A DNA stretch of 64,000 bases from Hahella sp. KA22 (GTDB lineage: Bacteria; Pseudomonadota; Gammaproteobacteria; Pseudomonadales; Oleiphilaceae): contig NZ_CP035490.1 in the NCBI RefSeq assembly GCF_004135205.1, positions 1,629,501-1,693,500 on the forward strand. Direction: 5' to 3'. The translations under genes and the position numbers were made by a program. Every line of letters begins with the position of its first letter. Position 1 is the stretch's first letter. The notes beneath the pieces are model-generated. The model worked only from the letters and a program-made list of their open reading frames with translations. It searched no databases and had not been told where the DNA came from. Positions 18,310-27,733 of the stretch are shown here, piece by piece.

Positions 18310-19728
18310 ATGAGTGATAAACCAAACGCCAAGAACAATGCCCGGGAGGTTGACCGTATCAAGACAGGAAGCTTTGAACGACGCCTTAGCCTGACGCGGG
18401 CGGGTCTGGTCGCGGGATCGCGTTTGGCGGGCAATATGGCCGCCAATCTGTTCAAGTCCCGTGAAAAACGTGAGGAAAGCCGTCGCGAAGCGTTGTCCCG
18501 TCAAGCTCAGTATCTGGTAGAGGAACTGGGGCAGCTCAAAGGCAGCGTCGTTAAAATCGGCCAAGTCATGGCGTTGTATGGGGAGCACTTCCTGCCTGTA
18601 GAAGTGACCGAAGCCCTGCATACTCTGGAAGACCGCACTACCGCTCTGGGATGGAGCAAGATTCACCAGGTCCTGTTACAGGAGCTGGGTGCGGATAAGC
18701 TCAAGGAGCTGGATATCCAGCATGAGCCTATCGGCGCGGCCTCGCTGGGGCAGGTGCATCGGGCGCGACGCAAGTCCGACGGCCGAGAGCTATGTCTGAA
18801 GATTCAATACCCCGGAGTTGCGGAAGCGGTGGATTCGGATTTGGATTCCGTCGCCCGCCTGTTGAAAGTCGCCCGCATGGTGTCTTTCGGTCCTGACTTC
18901 GATGAGTGGCTGGAAGAAGTCCGCGTCATGATGCATCGGGAAGTGAATTACAGTCTTGAGCTGGAAACCACCCGCCGCTTCGGCGAGATGCTTAAAGATG
19001 ACGACCGCTTTGTGGTTCCCGAGGTTTTCCCCGAATACTCCACTTCCCATGTCATGGCGACTTCCTATGAGCCGGGTCTGGGCGTCACCCATGCGCAGGT
19101 TCAGGAATTGTCCCTGGCGCGGCGCAACCATCTGGCGCAGGCGGCTTTGGAATTATTCTTCCGCGAGCTGTTTGTCTGGGGCGAGTTGCAGACTGATCCC
19201 AACTTTGGCAACTACCGCATTCGCCTTGGCGCCAACCCGGGCGAGCCGGACCGCATAGTGCTGTTGGATTTCGGCGCTGTGCAGAAATACCCTGACTCTT
19301 TTATCCGTCCCGTGTGCGACATGATCCGAGCCTCCTATGAGCGGGATCTTGAACGGGTGATCGAAGGCGCGGTGAAACTGCGGTTTATGCGCCTTGATTG
19401 GCCAGCCAGCGTGCTGGATGAGTTCGGTAAGGTCTGCATGGCGGTATTGGAGCCGCTGGCGGCGGAGGCGGAGGATGTACCGGACTTCGCTTTGAATGCG
19501 GATAATGAATACTGCTGGCGACGCAGCGACCTGCCGACCCGTATCGCCAAACGCGCCGCCAAATCGGCGATTAATCGTTATTTCCAGATTCCCCCGAAGG
19601 AATTTGTTTTCCTCAATCGTAAGCTGGTTGGGGTATACACCTTTGTTTCCGTGCTGGATGCGGAGTTCAACGGCAGCGCCATTCTCGAACGTTATCTCTA
19701 CCCGCAGACCGCTGCGCAAGGGGTATAA
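18310..19728 (+). CDS. ABC1/UbiB-family (AarF domain) atypical kinase
   Basis: A 472-residue protein with the ABC1 kinase-like core: KxGQ in GSVVKIGQVMALYGEHFLP, the alanine-rich nucleotide loop IGAASLGQVHRARRKSDG, the lysine in LCLKIQYPG, and the metal-binding DFG in VLLDFGAVQKYP. These proteins are atypical kinases/ATPases; the best known, UbiB/COQ8, supports ubiquinone synthesis. This one lacks the two C-terminal membrane helices of UbiB, so it is a soluble paralogue of unknown substrate. It starts 33 bases after lipA, so may be co-transcribed with it. The minus-strand terminator of the chemosensory operon lies just beyond it. Confidence 0.88.
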   Translation: MSDKPNAKNNAREVDRIKTGSFERRLSLTRAGLVAGSRLAGNMAANLFKSREKREESRREALSRQAQYLVEELGQLKGSVVKIGQVMALYGEHFLPVEVTEALHTLEDRTTALGWSKIHQVLLQELGADKLKELDIQHEPIGAASLGQVHRARRKSDGRELCLKIQYPGVAEAVDSDLDSVARLLKVARMVSFGPDFDEWLEEVRVMMHREVNYSLELETTRRFGEMLKDDDRFVVPEVFPEYSTSHVMATSYEPGLGVTHAQVQELSLARRNHLAQAALELFFRELFVWGELQTDPNFGNYRIRLGANPGEPDRIVLLDFGAVQKYPDSFIRPVCDMIRASYERDLERVIEGAVKLRFMRLDWPASVLDEFGKVCMAVLEPLAAEAEDVPDFALNADNEYCWRRSDLPTRIAKRAAKSAINRYFQIPPKEFVFLNRKLVGVYTFVSVLDAEFNGSAILERYLYPQTAAQGV

Positions 19729-19760
19729 CCCCAACTCTATTCAGGACGGGTCCAGGGCGT

Positions 19761-19807
19761 AAAAAAGGCCCCCGCGTCGTCCACCCTGAAAATAGAACGC
19801 GGGAGCC
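19761..19807 (-). terminator. Rho-independent terminator of the chemosensory operon
   Basis: GGC-C-CCCGCGT (19767-19777) pairs with ACGCGGG-A-GCC (19797-19807) with one mismatch. Read on the minus strand, the stem is followed at once by six Ts (19766-19761). It lies ~10 bases after the stop of the last chemosensory gene. It has no T-run on the + strand. Confidence 0.85.
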
Positions 19808-19817
19808 GGGAAGCGCA

Positions 19818-20309
19818 TCACGCCGTCAGGCGCAAATGTTTAATGAAGTATGAGTTAGCGGTGCTGACGAAGCCTTTGGAGCACAGCAGATCCGGATGCA
19901 CGATGGGAATGGATTGGCCATCGTGGACAAAGCCGGAGATCAGCGCCTCCCGCCACAACGGGCGTTCGTTAGCGTTAAATGCTTCGAACTGGTCGTCACT
20001 GATCTCCACTTTCACTGGCGCATTACGGGTTTCCAGCGCGATATAGCCGTTTTCCTGGTTGGCGGCGGCGCGCAGCACCACTACATTCACGTGTTCGTTG
20101 CTATTGCCGGGACGCAGACGAAACACCGGCACCACATGCCCCATCCACTCCACGACATGCGAGCAGCTTGGCGCGGAAGTCGGCAAATCCTGCACTTCCA
20201 CATCTTGCAGATATTCGCAAAGCGTATCAGCGACAAAGGCGATGCTCTGGCGCTCGCCAGCGTCAGCTAACCAAACGAACATTTTGAAATTGGAATTGGG
20301 GGAGTTCAT
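19818..20309 (-). CDS. Divergent CheW-like protein (last gene of chemosensory operon)
   Basis: A 163-residue protein of which only the middle resembles CheW: IAFVADTLCEYLQDVEV, HVVEWMGHVVPVFRLRP (the CheW I-type loop, ..G.v.Pv..L..) and ISGFVHDGQSIPIVHPDLL. I chose ATG 20309 over a GTG at 20327 because AAGG lies ten bases before it. It overlaps the end of the preceding gene by 47 bases. Position suggests an adaptor joining the ChpA-like kinase to a receptor or another output. The match is weak by eye and a structure comparison would be needed to fix it. Confidence 0.65.
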   Translation of the reverse strand: MNSPNSNFKMFVWLADAGERQSIAFVADTLCEYLQDVEVQDLPTSAPSCSHVVEWMGHVVPVFRLRPGNSNEHVNVVVLRAAANQENGYIALETRNAPVKVEISDDQFEAFNANERPLWREALISGFVHDGQSIPIVHPDLLCSKGFVSTANSYFIKHLRLTA

Positions 20310-20748
20310 AGCGTAATGCCTTCTCAAAGTAGTCGATCAGTTGATGGGCGCTGGTGTAACACTCCCAGCCGGTGTTGTGGCGCAGGACGCCTTCGATCGG
20401 ACTGGAGCCGACCATGAAGTCCGGCAGGCGACGCGGTCGGTGATTGGCGCGCAGCTTATAAATAGCGCGGCAGGACAGCGCCAATGCCGGTTCGGTTCCG
20501 CTTTCGGGGCTGCATATCAATGCGGCGCGGGAATCGCCGCCCTGCAGTCCTGGCTGGGGAATGAACCCTTCGCGAAATCCGTAGACGGGATAGAGCTCTC
20601 CGTTAAAACGGATGCATGGAATATGTTCTATATCCAGCACTTCTTCCTTTCCCGCCAGATAGAGAATGTCGCTGGCGGGCAGATACAAGGTCCTGCCCGT
20701 GACGACCAGTGAGTAATACGCGGTTAAGCTCGACTTTTCTCCAATCAT
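20263..20748 (-). CDS. Divergent CheW-like protein following the CheA homologue
   Basis: A 161-residue protein with the CheW pattern: YYSLVVTGRTLYLPASDILYL at the start, then IPCIRFNGELYPVYGFREGF, where the second half of the beta-barrel carries GELYPVYG in place of G.v.Pv.dL. It has nothing else recognisable. The ATG overlaps the stop of the kinase gene by four bases (ATGA), and its end overlaps the next CheW-like gene by 47 bases, so all three are tightly coupled. It probably acts as an adaptor beside the kinase; this is inferred from fold resemblance and position. Confidence 0.68.
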   Translation of the reverse strand: MIGEKSSLTAYYSLVVTGRTLYLPASDILYLAGKEEVLDIEHIPCIRFNGELYPVYGFREGFIPQPGLQGGDSRAALICSPESGTEPALALSCRAIYKLRANHRPRRLPDFMVGSSPIEGVLRHNTGWECYTSAHQLIDYFEKALRYELPQFQFQNVRLVS

Positions 20749-23700
20749 GTCAGCAACTCCCTGATGGTATCCATGAGCTCGTTGTCGTTGTAGGGCTTCG
20801 TGGCGTAAGCCGTCACCCCGGCCTTGTGGGCCAGACTACGATGTTTTTCGTGGCTGCGTGAGGTCAGCATAACCACAGGCATGTTGGCCCAGTCCTGCTG
20901 CTGACGCAGGTGTCGGGTCAACTCCAGTCCGTCCATGCGCGGCATTTCCATATCCACCAACAGCAGGTTGGGGGTGATGTGCCGCAGTTTCTCGACTGCG
21001 TCCAGGCCATCGCTGGCGGTGACGACTTCAAAGCCACAGTCCTGCAGCAGCTGCTTCAGGGTGCTGCGGACGCTGAGTGAGTCGTCCACCACCAGTATTT
21101 TGGGGGAATCAACCTGGCTTTCGGTGATGATGTGAGCGGTTTGATAAGCCTGTTTGGATTGGTTCTGTTGCAACAGATCTGAAAGGTTCAGCACCGGCAC
21201 CAGCGAGCCGTCGCCCAGGATGGTCAGGCCGAAGACGCCGCGCAGACCGGGAATCAGTTTGCCCGGCGCCCGCACTACCAGCTGCTCGCCGGTGAGCAGC
21301 ATGTCCACGGCGATAGCCACGGTGCGCTCGTTGAGCTCGGCGATTACCACCGGCTTGCCGGCGCCTTGCGGCGCAGGTTGCCCATACAGACGCTGCGCCA
21401 GATCGATATAAGGGTAAAGCTGACCGTCGTACTCCAGATAGGGCTTGCCAGCCACCTCTTCCAACTCGCCAGTATGAGTCGGCAGTATTTGCTTCAGCAC
21501 GGCGGTGGGTAGAGCGAAGCGTTGTGCGCCCACCAGCACCAGCAGCATATATTGGGTGATTTCTTTCACTGGCACCCGGACCAGCAGACGGCAGCCGCCT
21601 TCGCCATCGAAACTGAAGCGGACCGTGCCGCCGAGCAGTTCAACCTGGCTACGTACCGCGTCCATGCCAATGCCGCGGCCGGATAGTTGCGTGGCTTTGT
21701 CTCGGGTGCTGAAGCCTGGGAGCCAGACCAACTGCGCCAGAGACTGATTGTCAGGACGTCCGCCGTCGGCTGGCAGCAGGCCGCGTTGCTTGGCTTTCTC
21801 GTAAATAGTGTCGAAGTCGAGGCCGCGACCGTCATCGCTCAGGCTGATCTCCAGGAAACGCCCGTCCTGGCGGTAGTTCAGCCTGATTGAGCCCTGTCCG
21901 GATTTTCCGGCGTCGAGACGGCTTTGTTCGTCTTCGATGCCGTGGTCGACAGCGTTGCGCAGCAGGTGCATCAGTGGGTCGGCCAGTTTTTCCACTAACT
22001 CCCGGTCCACCTGAATGTCTTCGCCGACAATGGTCAGGTCCGCCAGTTTGCCGGCAGCGCGACAGGCTTGACGCACGCAGCGCTGCAGACGGCCGCTCAG
22101 TACTTGCGCGGCGACCCGTTGGCGTGACAGCAATTGGTGCTGCAAGGTGTCGATATGACGATGCTGCTGGCGCATCAGCGCATCCATCATCGCCAGTTGG
22201 TCCTGCAGCTTCTGATTCAGCTCGCGTACGTCGGCGATCGCCTCGAACAACTGGTGGGAGCAGCGATGCATGTCATCGTAGCGGTCCATTTCCAGCGGAT
22301 CGAGATCCTGCGCATGCTCGCTGTCCGGGCGCAGTTTGCGCGCCATGCTGCGGCTGTCGATCAGGCCTTCCAGTTCCAGGCGGGTTTCGTTCAGACGGGT
22401 GTCGTGGCCTTTCATATCAAAGCCAGTGAGCTGCACGCGCTTGTACAGTTCCTGCGCCTGTACGGTGTTGATGCTCATCTCTTCCGCCAACTGCAGCAAC
22501 TGCTCCAGGCCGGCGTTGTCCTGCGGCGCCGCAAACTGTTGCTGTGCGGGAGCGGCTGAGGCCTCTTCCTGTGCGGGCGCAGTCGGCGCGCGTTCCGCGG
22601 CGTTGTCGCGGGAGGGCAGCGTCACCACTTTGTCATCCGCCGATGTGGCGTCGACGTTAGTGGCTGCATGATGCTCCTGCAGCGCCGCCCAGGCGGCCTC
22701 GGCTTTTTCTGGAGAGCGCCAGTGCACCAAAGCGTTGAGCAGGGGGAGGGCGTCTTCCGGCGGTTGATCCCGTCCCAGCAGGTGGTCAATCATGCTGCTG
22801 ACGCAATCCGCGGCGCTGAGCAGCATGTCTTTCATCTCTACACTCCACTCCGCCTTGCCGTCGGCCAGGGCTTCAAAGATCTCCTCCATGGCGTGGCTGA
22901 TGTTGGCGACGCCCTTGATGCCGATCAGGTTGGCGGCGCCTTTCAATGTATGGCTGGCGCGCTGGGCCTGTTGCAGGAAGGCTTTCTTGTCAGATAAGTC
23001 TCCATGCAGGGAGGACAGTGCGTGGAAAAGCGCATGAGTATGGTTGGGCGAATCCAGCAAAAACGCCTGGAATACCTCCTGGTTAGCGCCGTCAGACGGA
23101 ATCAGAGAGATATCATCAGGCGTTAACACGGCGTCTTCCGCTGTTTCCTCCATAAACTCGTCGTCGCTGAGCTGGAAGTCCACCAGGTTTTCCAGAATCG
23201 CTTGCTGCGTCTCTTCGTCCAGACGTTCGCCCCAGGTTGCGTCGTCGATAAACTGCATCAGACACAGGCAGCTTTCTTCAGACGCGCCGCTTTGCAGATA
23301 TTCGTGCAGCAAGGCGGGCCACTGTTCCAGTAAATCCGCCAGCTCCGGGTCCACCTGGTCGAGGGATTGCAGGCGAATCGCCACCATATCGAAAAGCAGT
23401 TGCAGGCCGGACAGTCCCAGATAGGCGCAGGTTTCGCCCAGGGTTTGCAGCAGCTCGCAATAACAATGACGGGCTTTGATGGAGTCCCGCATTTTTTCCG
23501 CCTGCTTGGCGAACTCCGGCAGCAGGGCGGCGGTTTCCTCCCACAGCGAAGCCAGGATTTCCTGGTGAGATTCGGGAAGATCCGCGGGGGGCGTGAAATC
23601 CGAAAGGTCGAACGTTATTTCGGGTTCCTCTTCCGTAACTTCCGCCACATCCATCGCCGGCAAGGTGACGCCGAGTTCTGCCGCAATGTCGACGAAATCT

Positions 23701-24200
23701 TCTTCATAGACTTCCGCGACCAGCTCGTCGGCGTTGTCCGTTTCAGTTTCCGTTACTTCCATCGCGGGGATAGTCTCGGCGGAAGCGTTTGTGTCCGCTA
23801 CGGCGCCCTCTGGTTGTGACGCGCTGTAGTCATTCCAACTTTCGGGACCGGCGGTGTTTTGCTGCGCTTGCAGTGATAATTGTTCTTCCGCCAGGGGTTC
23901 CAGTCTGTGCAGCCAGTCGATGATGGACCAGACCTTTTTCGCCTCGACGGGGAAATTCGGCATGGTCTCATTGCTTCGCGGATCTTTGGGGCCGTCGCTG
24001 GCGATGTTCGCATACAGGCGTTGCAGGCGCGCCTGCAATTCCGGCATGGCCGCCATCTCCAGAGCGTCATTGACGTTTTCCAGAGCGGCGAAGACTAATT
24101 CCGCATCGACGGTCCGTTGCGTCGCCGCCACATCCTCCAGTTCCGCAGTAAAGGTGCGGATGAGTTCGACGGTGGGTGAAACAGGGTCTTGCTTGTGCAT
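20745..24200 (-). CDS. ChpA/PilL-like hybrid chemotaxis histidine kinase (CheA type)
   Basis: A 1151-residue cytoplasmic CheA-type kinase. Residues ~1-360 contain helical, acidic sequence including what looks like an Hpt fold without its histidine (~210-300; LLQTLGETCAYLGLSGLQ). The functional Hpt is at ~375-495 with His417 in ASHTLKGAANLIG. A Pro/Ala/Gln linker (~515-560) and a helical dimerisation segment (~600-690) follow. The HATPase has the N-box HLLRNAVDHGIE (745-756), G1 DDGRG (789-793) and G2 GRGIGMD (841-847). A CheW domain (~880-1012) and a receiver (~1033-1151) with phospho-acceptor Asp1083 in LLVDMEMPRMDG complete it. The order matches ChpA/PilL of Pil-Chp systems, but with one active Hpt instead of several. 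It is expected to phosphorylate the two receivers encoded upstream in the operon. Confidence 0.93.
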   Translation of the reverse strand: MHKQDPVSPTVELIRTFTAELEDVAATQRTVDAELVFAALENVNDALEMAAMPELQARLQRLYANIASDGPKDPRSNETMPNFPVEAKKVWSIIDWLHRLEPLAEEQLSLQAQQNTAGPESWNDYSASQPEGAVADTNASAETIPAMEVTETETDNADELVAEVYEEDFVDIAAELGVTLPAMDVAEVTEEEPEITFDLSDFTPPADLPESHQEILASLWEETAALLPEFAKQAEKMRDSIKARHCYCELLQTLGETCAYLGLSGLQLLFDMVAIRLQSLDQVDPELADLLEQWPALLHEYLQSGASEESCLCLMQFIDDATWGERLDEETQQAILENLVDFQLSDDEFMEETAEDAVLTPDDISLIPSDGANQEVFQAFLLDSPNHTHALFHALSSLHGDLSDKKAFLQQAQRASHTLKGAANLIGIKGVANISHAMEEIFEALADGKAEWSVEMKDMLLSAADCVSSMIDHLLGRDQPPEDALPLLNALVHWRSPEKAEAAWAALQEHHAATNVDATSADDKVVTLPSRDNAAERAPTAPAQEEASAAPAQQQFAAPQDNAGLEQLLQLAEEMSINTVQAQELYKRVQLTGFDMKGHDTRLNETRLELEGLIDSRSMARKLRPDSEHAQDLDPLEMDRYDDMHRCSHQLFEAIADVRELNQKLQDQLAMMDALMRQQHRHIDTLQHQLLSRQRVAAQVLSGRLQRCVRQACRAAGKLADLTIVGEDIQVDRELVEKLADPLMHLLRNAVDHGIEDEQSRLDAGKSGQGSIRLNYRQDGRFLEISLSDDGRGLDFDTIYEKAKQRGLLPADGGRPDNQSLAQLVWLPGFSTRDKATQLSGRGIGMDAVRSQVELLGGTVRFSFDGEGGCRLLVRVPVKEITQYMLLVLVGAQRFALPTAVLKQILPTHTGELEEVAGKPYLEYDGQLYPYIDLAQRLYGQPAPQGAGKPVVIAELNERTVAIAVDMLLTGEQLVVRAPGKLIPGLRGVFGLTILGDGSLVPVLNLSDLLQQNQSKQAYQTAHIITESQVDSPKILVVDDSLSVRSTLKQLLQDCGFEVVTASDGLDAVEKLRHITPNLLLVDMEMPRMDGLELTRHLRQQQDWANMPVVMLTSRSHEKHRSLAHKAGVTAYATKPYNDNELMDTIRELLT

Positions 24201-24231
24201 AGACGGAATCCATCCTGGTTAGTGGTTGCGG

Positions 24232-24249
24232 GCGCTCCGGGTGGAGCGC
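24232..24249 (-). other. Stem-loop between receptor and kinase genes
   Basis: GCGCTCC (24232-24238) pairs with GGAGCGC (24243-24249) across a GGGT loop, in the 131-base gap between the receptor stop and the kinase start. No T-run follows on the minus strand, so it is more likely an mRNA-stabilising or processing element that sets the receptor-to-kinase ratio than a terminator. Confidence 0.4.
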
Positions 24250-24331
24250 GCCAAACATCAGGTTTAAACAGCAACCTTTTCCCGGCGGCCGGCGCATCTT
24301 GCGATAACGCCAGCCGCAATCCTCCTACTTC

Positions 24332-26293
24332 CTAGCTGGCCTGCTTGAGGCGGCCCGGCTCTTCTTTCGCTGGGGCGCCGGCGCTGGGAATCATCAGCTT
24401 GCTTGGCGCAGAGGCGCTGGTTTCCAGCGACTCCGTGGACAGCTCCGGTATCCGGATATTGGTGGATACGGAAGCCGGCAAGGTGAACAATTCCACCGTT
24501 TGTTGCAGTACGCCAGAGGCGGTGCGCAGTCTTTCTGTGTGCAGGGACTGGCGTTTCAACTCCATGTCGGTGACGCGGGTGCTGGCTTCGATTTCGCCGG
24601 TCTGTTGACACACACTCTGGGTTTCTTTGGCCTGGGCCAGAGAGTTCTGCGCGATCTTCTCTACCGCTGTTACCAGTTCGCGAGTCGTCTTCTGCGTTTC
24701 CTGCATCTGAGAACCGGCCTGTGTGGCGCGTTTGGAACCATTGACCACCTGGGTGATACTGTTGTTCATGGTGTCCACCGCATCCGCCGTTTCGGTCTGG
24801 ATGTTGCGAATCAAGCTGCTGATCTGGGATGTGGCGTTACGTGAGCTTTCCGCCAGACGCTGTACTTCGTCCGCAACCACCGCAAATCCGCGACCGGCTT
24901 CACCTGCCGCCGCCGCCTGCATACTGGCGTTCAAGGCCAGTACGTGCGTACGTTCCGCGATGCTGTTGATGATGTCGATGATGCCGCTGATCTCCAATGA
25001 ACGTTCTGACAGGCGCTTGATGCGTTTTTCTGTTTCGCTGATGGAGTCGCGAATCTCGTCCATACTCTCGACGGTATTTCCTACCGCTTCATACGCTTTG
25101 TCAGTGGAAGAAGAAGCGCTTTGCGCGATCTGGTTACAGGACTGACACCATTTGGCGATTTGCGCCATGTGTTTGGCCACGCCATCCAGTTTCTGGATAG
25201 TTTGCTCGATCAGTTTCCGCTCTTGATCGGCGACGCCGACAACCTTGCGGGTCTGCTCATCCACCATGACGCTGGAAGCGCTGACCAGATTACTGACGTA
25301 ACGGATTTTGCCCAAGGCTTCAGACGTTTCCTTGGTAACCAGGTTCAAGGCGTCCGCGACCGGCCCAGTGATGTCTTCGCGTACAGTCAGTTTGGTGGTG
25401 AGATCGCGATCGCTGAGTTTGGAGGTGCCTTCCAGCAGCTCGATAACCGAGTTGTTGAGGACTTCGTTCTCTCTTTCGATGCGAATCAAAGTGGCCACTT
25501 TCTCGTTCAACAGCTGGTCGAGGGCCTGACCCAGAGTCACCAGCTCGTCGGTGCCGGTGAGCGCGGTGCGGGCTTCGGAATCGCCTTGCTTGACCTTGTC
25601 CACGGTTTCCGCGATGACGTTGACCGGACGCAGGATGGAGCGACGAATGTACTGCGACAGACCGATAGCGCCGCCCAGGCTCAACAGGATGATGGCGGAG
25701 CCGGCGATCAGGGCGATGTTCAATACGCCTTCAGAGGTTTCAAATGCGACCTGCGCTTGTTGGGTCAATTGGTCTGCATAAGCAGTGGAAGCATCGTTGA
25801 AGGGGCCGATGAACTCAGACAAGTCGTTCAACAGGAACAGTTCCAAATCGGCGCGGGACTGGTTGCCGCCCATGGCTTTGAACTGATCGAAGGCTGAGAA
25901 TACGCCGGCGACGGTTCTCTGCATGTCGGTGAAGCCGGACTGTTGTTCGCCGCCCTGGGAGGTCGTGGAGGCGCTCAAAGCCTGCCAGTCCGATTCAAAC
26001 TGCTTGCGGGCCAGCGCCAGTTTGGCGTCGGCGTCCGCCCAGGTGACCACACCGGTGTTCAGGCTGTTGATGGTTTCCACCATGCCTTCCTGCAGGGTGT
26101 TGATCAAGTGCGTCAGTCGTGATGTTTCGTTGACCTGGTTGTGCAATTTCTCGGATGAGTTTCTTGCATACGTCAGGGCGAAGAAGGCCAGAGATCCGAT
26201 GACCACCAGCGTTAACGCCATAACCAGCGTTTGCGACAGCAGTCGTTGTCCGACGCTGAGTTTGCTGAGAGAAAAAGTACGGTTCAATTTCAT
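24332..26293 (-). CDS. PilJ-like methyl-accepting chemotaxis protein
   Basis: A 653-residue transmembrane receptor: short N-terminal cytoplasmic tail, membrane segment ~21-41, periplasmic domain ~42-190 (helical, with LINTLQEGMVETINSLNTG), membrane segment ~191-211, HAMP ~212-265, a second HAMP-like or helical region ~270-325, then the signalling domain. The kinase-contact tip is around 445-485: IAERTHVLALNASMQAAAAG followed by EAGRGFAVVADEVQRLAESS. THVLALNASMQA is the version I associate with PilJ-type receptors rather than the classical TNLLALNAAIEA. There is no C-terminal CheR-binding pentapeptide and the operon has no cheR or cheB. The binding protein encoded just upstream is the natural candidate to present ligand to its periplasmic domain. 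Confidence 0.92.
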   Translation of the reverse strand: MKLNRTFSLSKLSVGQRLLSQTLVMALTLVVIGSLAFFALTYARNSSEKLHNQVNETSRLTHLINTLQEGMVETINSLNTGVVTWADADAKLALARKQFESDWQALSASTTSQGGEQQSGFTDMQRTVAGVFSAFDQFKAMGGNQSRADLELFLLNDLSEFIGPFNDASTAYADQLTQQAQVAFETSEGVLNIALIAGSAIILLSLGGAIGLSQYIRRSILRPVNVIAETVDKVKQGDSEARTALTGTDELVTLGQALDQLLNEKVATLIRIERENEVLNNSVIELLEGTSKLSDRDLTTKLTVREDITGPVADALNLVTKETSEALGKIRYVSNLVSASSVMVDEQTRKVVGVADQERKLIEQTIQKLDGVAKHMAQIAKWCQSCNQIAQSASSSTDKAYEAVGNTVESMDEIRDSISETEKRIKRLSERSLEISGIIDIINSIAERTHVLALNASMQAAAAGEAGRGFAVVADEVQRLAESSRNATSQISSLIRNIQTETADAVDTMNNSITQVVNGSKRATQAGSQMQETQKTTRELVTAVEKIAQNSLAQAKETQSVCQQTGEIEASTRVTDMELKRQSLHTERLRTASGVLQQTVELFTLPASVSTNIRIPELSTESLETSASAPSKLMIPSAGAPAKEEPGRLKQAS

Positions 26294-26342
26294 GATAATG
26301 CTCCTGCTTATCGAGCCTGTAAAACCCGTTGCTTCATGCCAT

Positions 26343-27554
26343 TCAGAACAATCTGGCCAATTGCGAGCCTTCTATGGGGAGGTAGGACTTGTTGTTGAAG
26401 TAGGTCATCGTCACCAAGTCCGACCCCTGATTGTCGCCGCGGAAGTCGAGGGCGACGCCGCCGATGTTGAACTCCGCGTTGCGAGTGGCGCGCACAAAGC
26501 TTTCCCGGGTCAGGTCGCCTTTAATGCTTTGCATGATGGCCACGAACATCTTGCCGACGATATAGCCTTCCAGGCTCACTACGTTCAGGCGTTCGCCCAG
26601 GGCGGATCTGGCTTCTTTGATGATCGGCAGATCGGATTCCAGATCAGGCACTACTTGGGTCAGGATGACTTTGTCCGTCACCCCGAAACGGTCCAGGGTG
26701 TCGCGCAGGTTTTCCGCGCCGGTGAAGGATACCGCGCTGATCAACCAGTCTTCGCCACGTTGTTTGGAGTAGGCGGCGAAACGGCCGATGGCGTTGTAAG
26801 TGCCGACAGTAACCACCAGGCGACAGCGACTGTTACTGGCTTTTTCCCAGTCTTTCAGAGACTCGAAGCCGGCGCGGGAAGTCAGGGTGTTGCGTTGATA
26901 GACGCCGACAGGGCCGATGCCGTTGCGTTCAGGGGAGTCGCCGGATTTGGCCAGGATAGTGTCCAGTTTTTCCACGATGTCGCGGGAGCGAACATTGTTT
27001 TGCAGGGCCAGCTTGATGCCTTCCACTCCCGCCATGCCGTAGGCGTCGTTTTGTACGTAGGCGCAGATCTCGGACGCTTGCAGGCCGGCGCGGAAACCTT
27101 GTTCGATTACCTTGGCGGTTTCCTGCACATAGCTGGCGCGGAAGTTGATAACGTCGCCGATGCCGGGACGCAGCAGACCTGCGCCGGTGAAGAAGCCGAC
27201 GGCGGGCACTTTGTTATCGGCGAGGATAGGCAGCGCCACCTGTGCGGTTGGGGTGCCGACATTGCCGATCATGGCGAACACGCCGTCCCTGATCAGACGG
27301 TTGGTCTGCTCAACGGTGAGGTCCGGGGTGTATGAATCGTTGAGGGTGACGTACTCAAGGCGTCTACCCTTGATATTGACGCCTTCGAACGCCGCGAGCA
27401 CGCCGTCGCGCATGTTAAGGCCCAGACCGCGGGACTGACCTTCCAGGTCCAGTACGCCGCCGACGACAATGCGATCTCCATAGACGCCGGGTGATTGTGC
27501 GGCGACAAGTTGGCTCAGGGCCAGACCGAATAAGAGTGAGATGGTCTTTCTCAT
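26343..27554 (-). CDS. Leu/Ile/Val-type periplasmic binding protein inside the chemosensory operon
   Basis: A 403-residue protein with a signal peptide (MRKTISLLFGLALSQLVAAQ) and a type-1 periplasmic binding fold (Peripla_BP_6): IVVGGVLDLEGQSRGLGLNM, then the first-lobe motif VFAMIGNVGTPTAQVALPIL and the hinge region KVPAVGFFTGAGLLRP. This family binds branched-chain amino acids, amides, urea and similar small molecules. No ABC permease or ATPase is nearby; it sits 49 bases before the receptor gene and inside the che operon. That makes a sensory role (ligand-loaded binding protein docking on the receptor) more likely than transport. The ligand cannot be read from the sequence. Confidence 0.9.
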   Translation of the reverse strand: MRKTISLLFGLALSQLVAAQSPGVYGDRIVVGGVLDLEGQSRGLGLNMRDGVLAAFEGVNIKGRRLEYVTLNDSYTPDLTVEQTNRLIRDGVFAMIGNVGTPTAQVALPILADNKVPAVGFFTGAGLLRPGIGDVINFRASYVQETAKVIEQGFRAGLQASEICAYVQNDAYGMAGVEGIKLALQNNVRSRDIVEKLDTILAKSGDSPERNGIGPVGVYQRNTLTSRAGFESLKDWEKASNSRCRLVVTVGTYNAIGRFAAYSKQRGEDWLISAVSFTGAENLRDTLDRFGVTDKVILTQVVPDLESDLPIIKEARSALGERLNVVSLEGYIVGKMFVAIMQSIKGDLTRESFVRATRNAEFNIGGVALDFRGDNQGSDLVTMTYFNNKSYLPIEGSQLARLF

Positions 27555-27733
27555 GTTATCCTCCCATGGGACTCCTTTTAATAACGCTTCCGAAGTGGGT
27601 TTTTGGGCGTAGCCAACCCTCTCCGGTCCTGACTTTCCCGGAAATTCCGTTTAAGCAACCAGGGTTCAGCCTGCGCCTTGAGGGGCGGATGTTTACTGCT
27701 ATCGCTGACAGGCTTGTCTATCGGGGGTAAGGC

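Noticed and set aside
17125-18666. 513-codon open frame on the minus strand opposite lipA and the ABC1 gene
   Set aside because: It is the mirror of two certain genes with strong codon bias; its translation shows no domain and is rich in Gln, His and Arg, as antisense shadows are.
25923-27335. 470-codon + strand frame opposite the receptor and binding-protein genes
   Set aside because: Both opposite-strand proteins have full family motifs; the + frame has none and spans their intergenic gap without a start signal.
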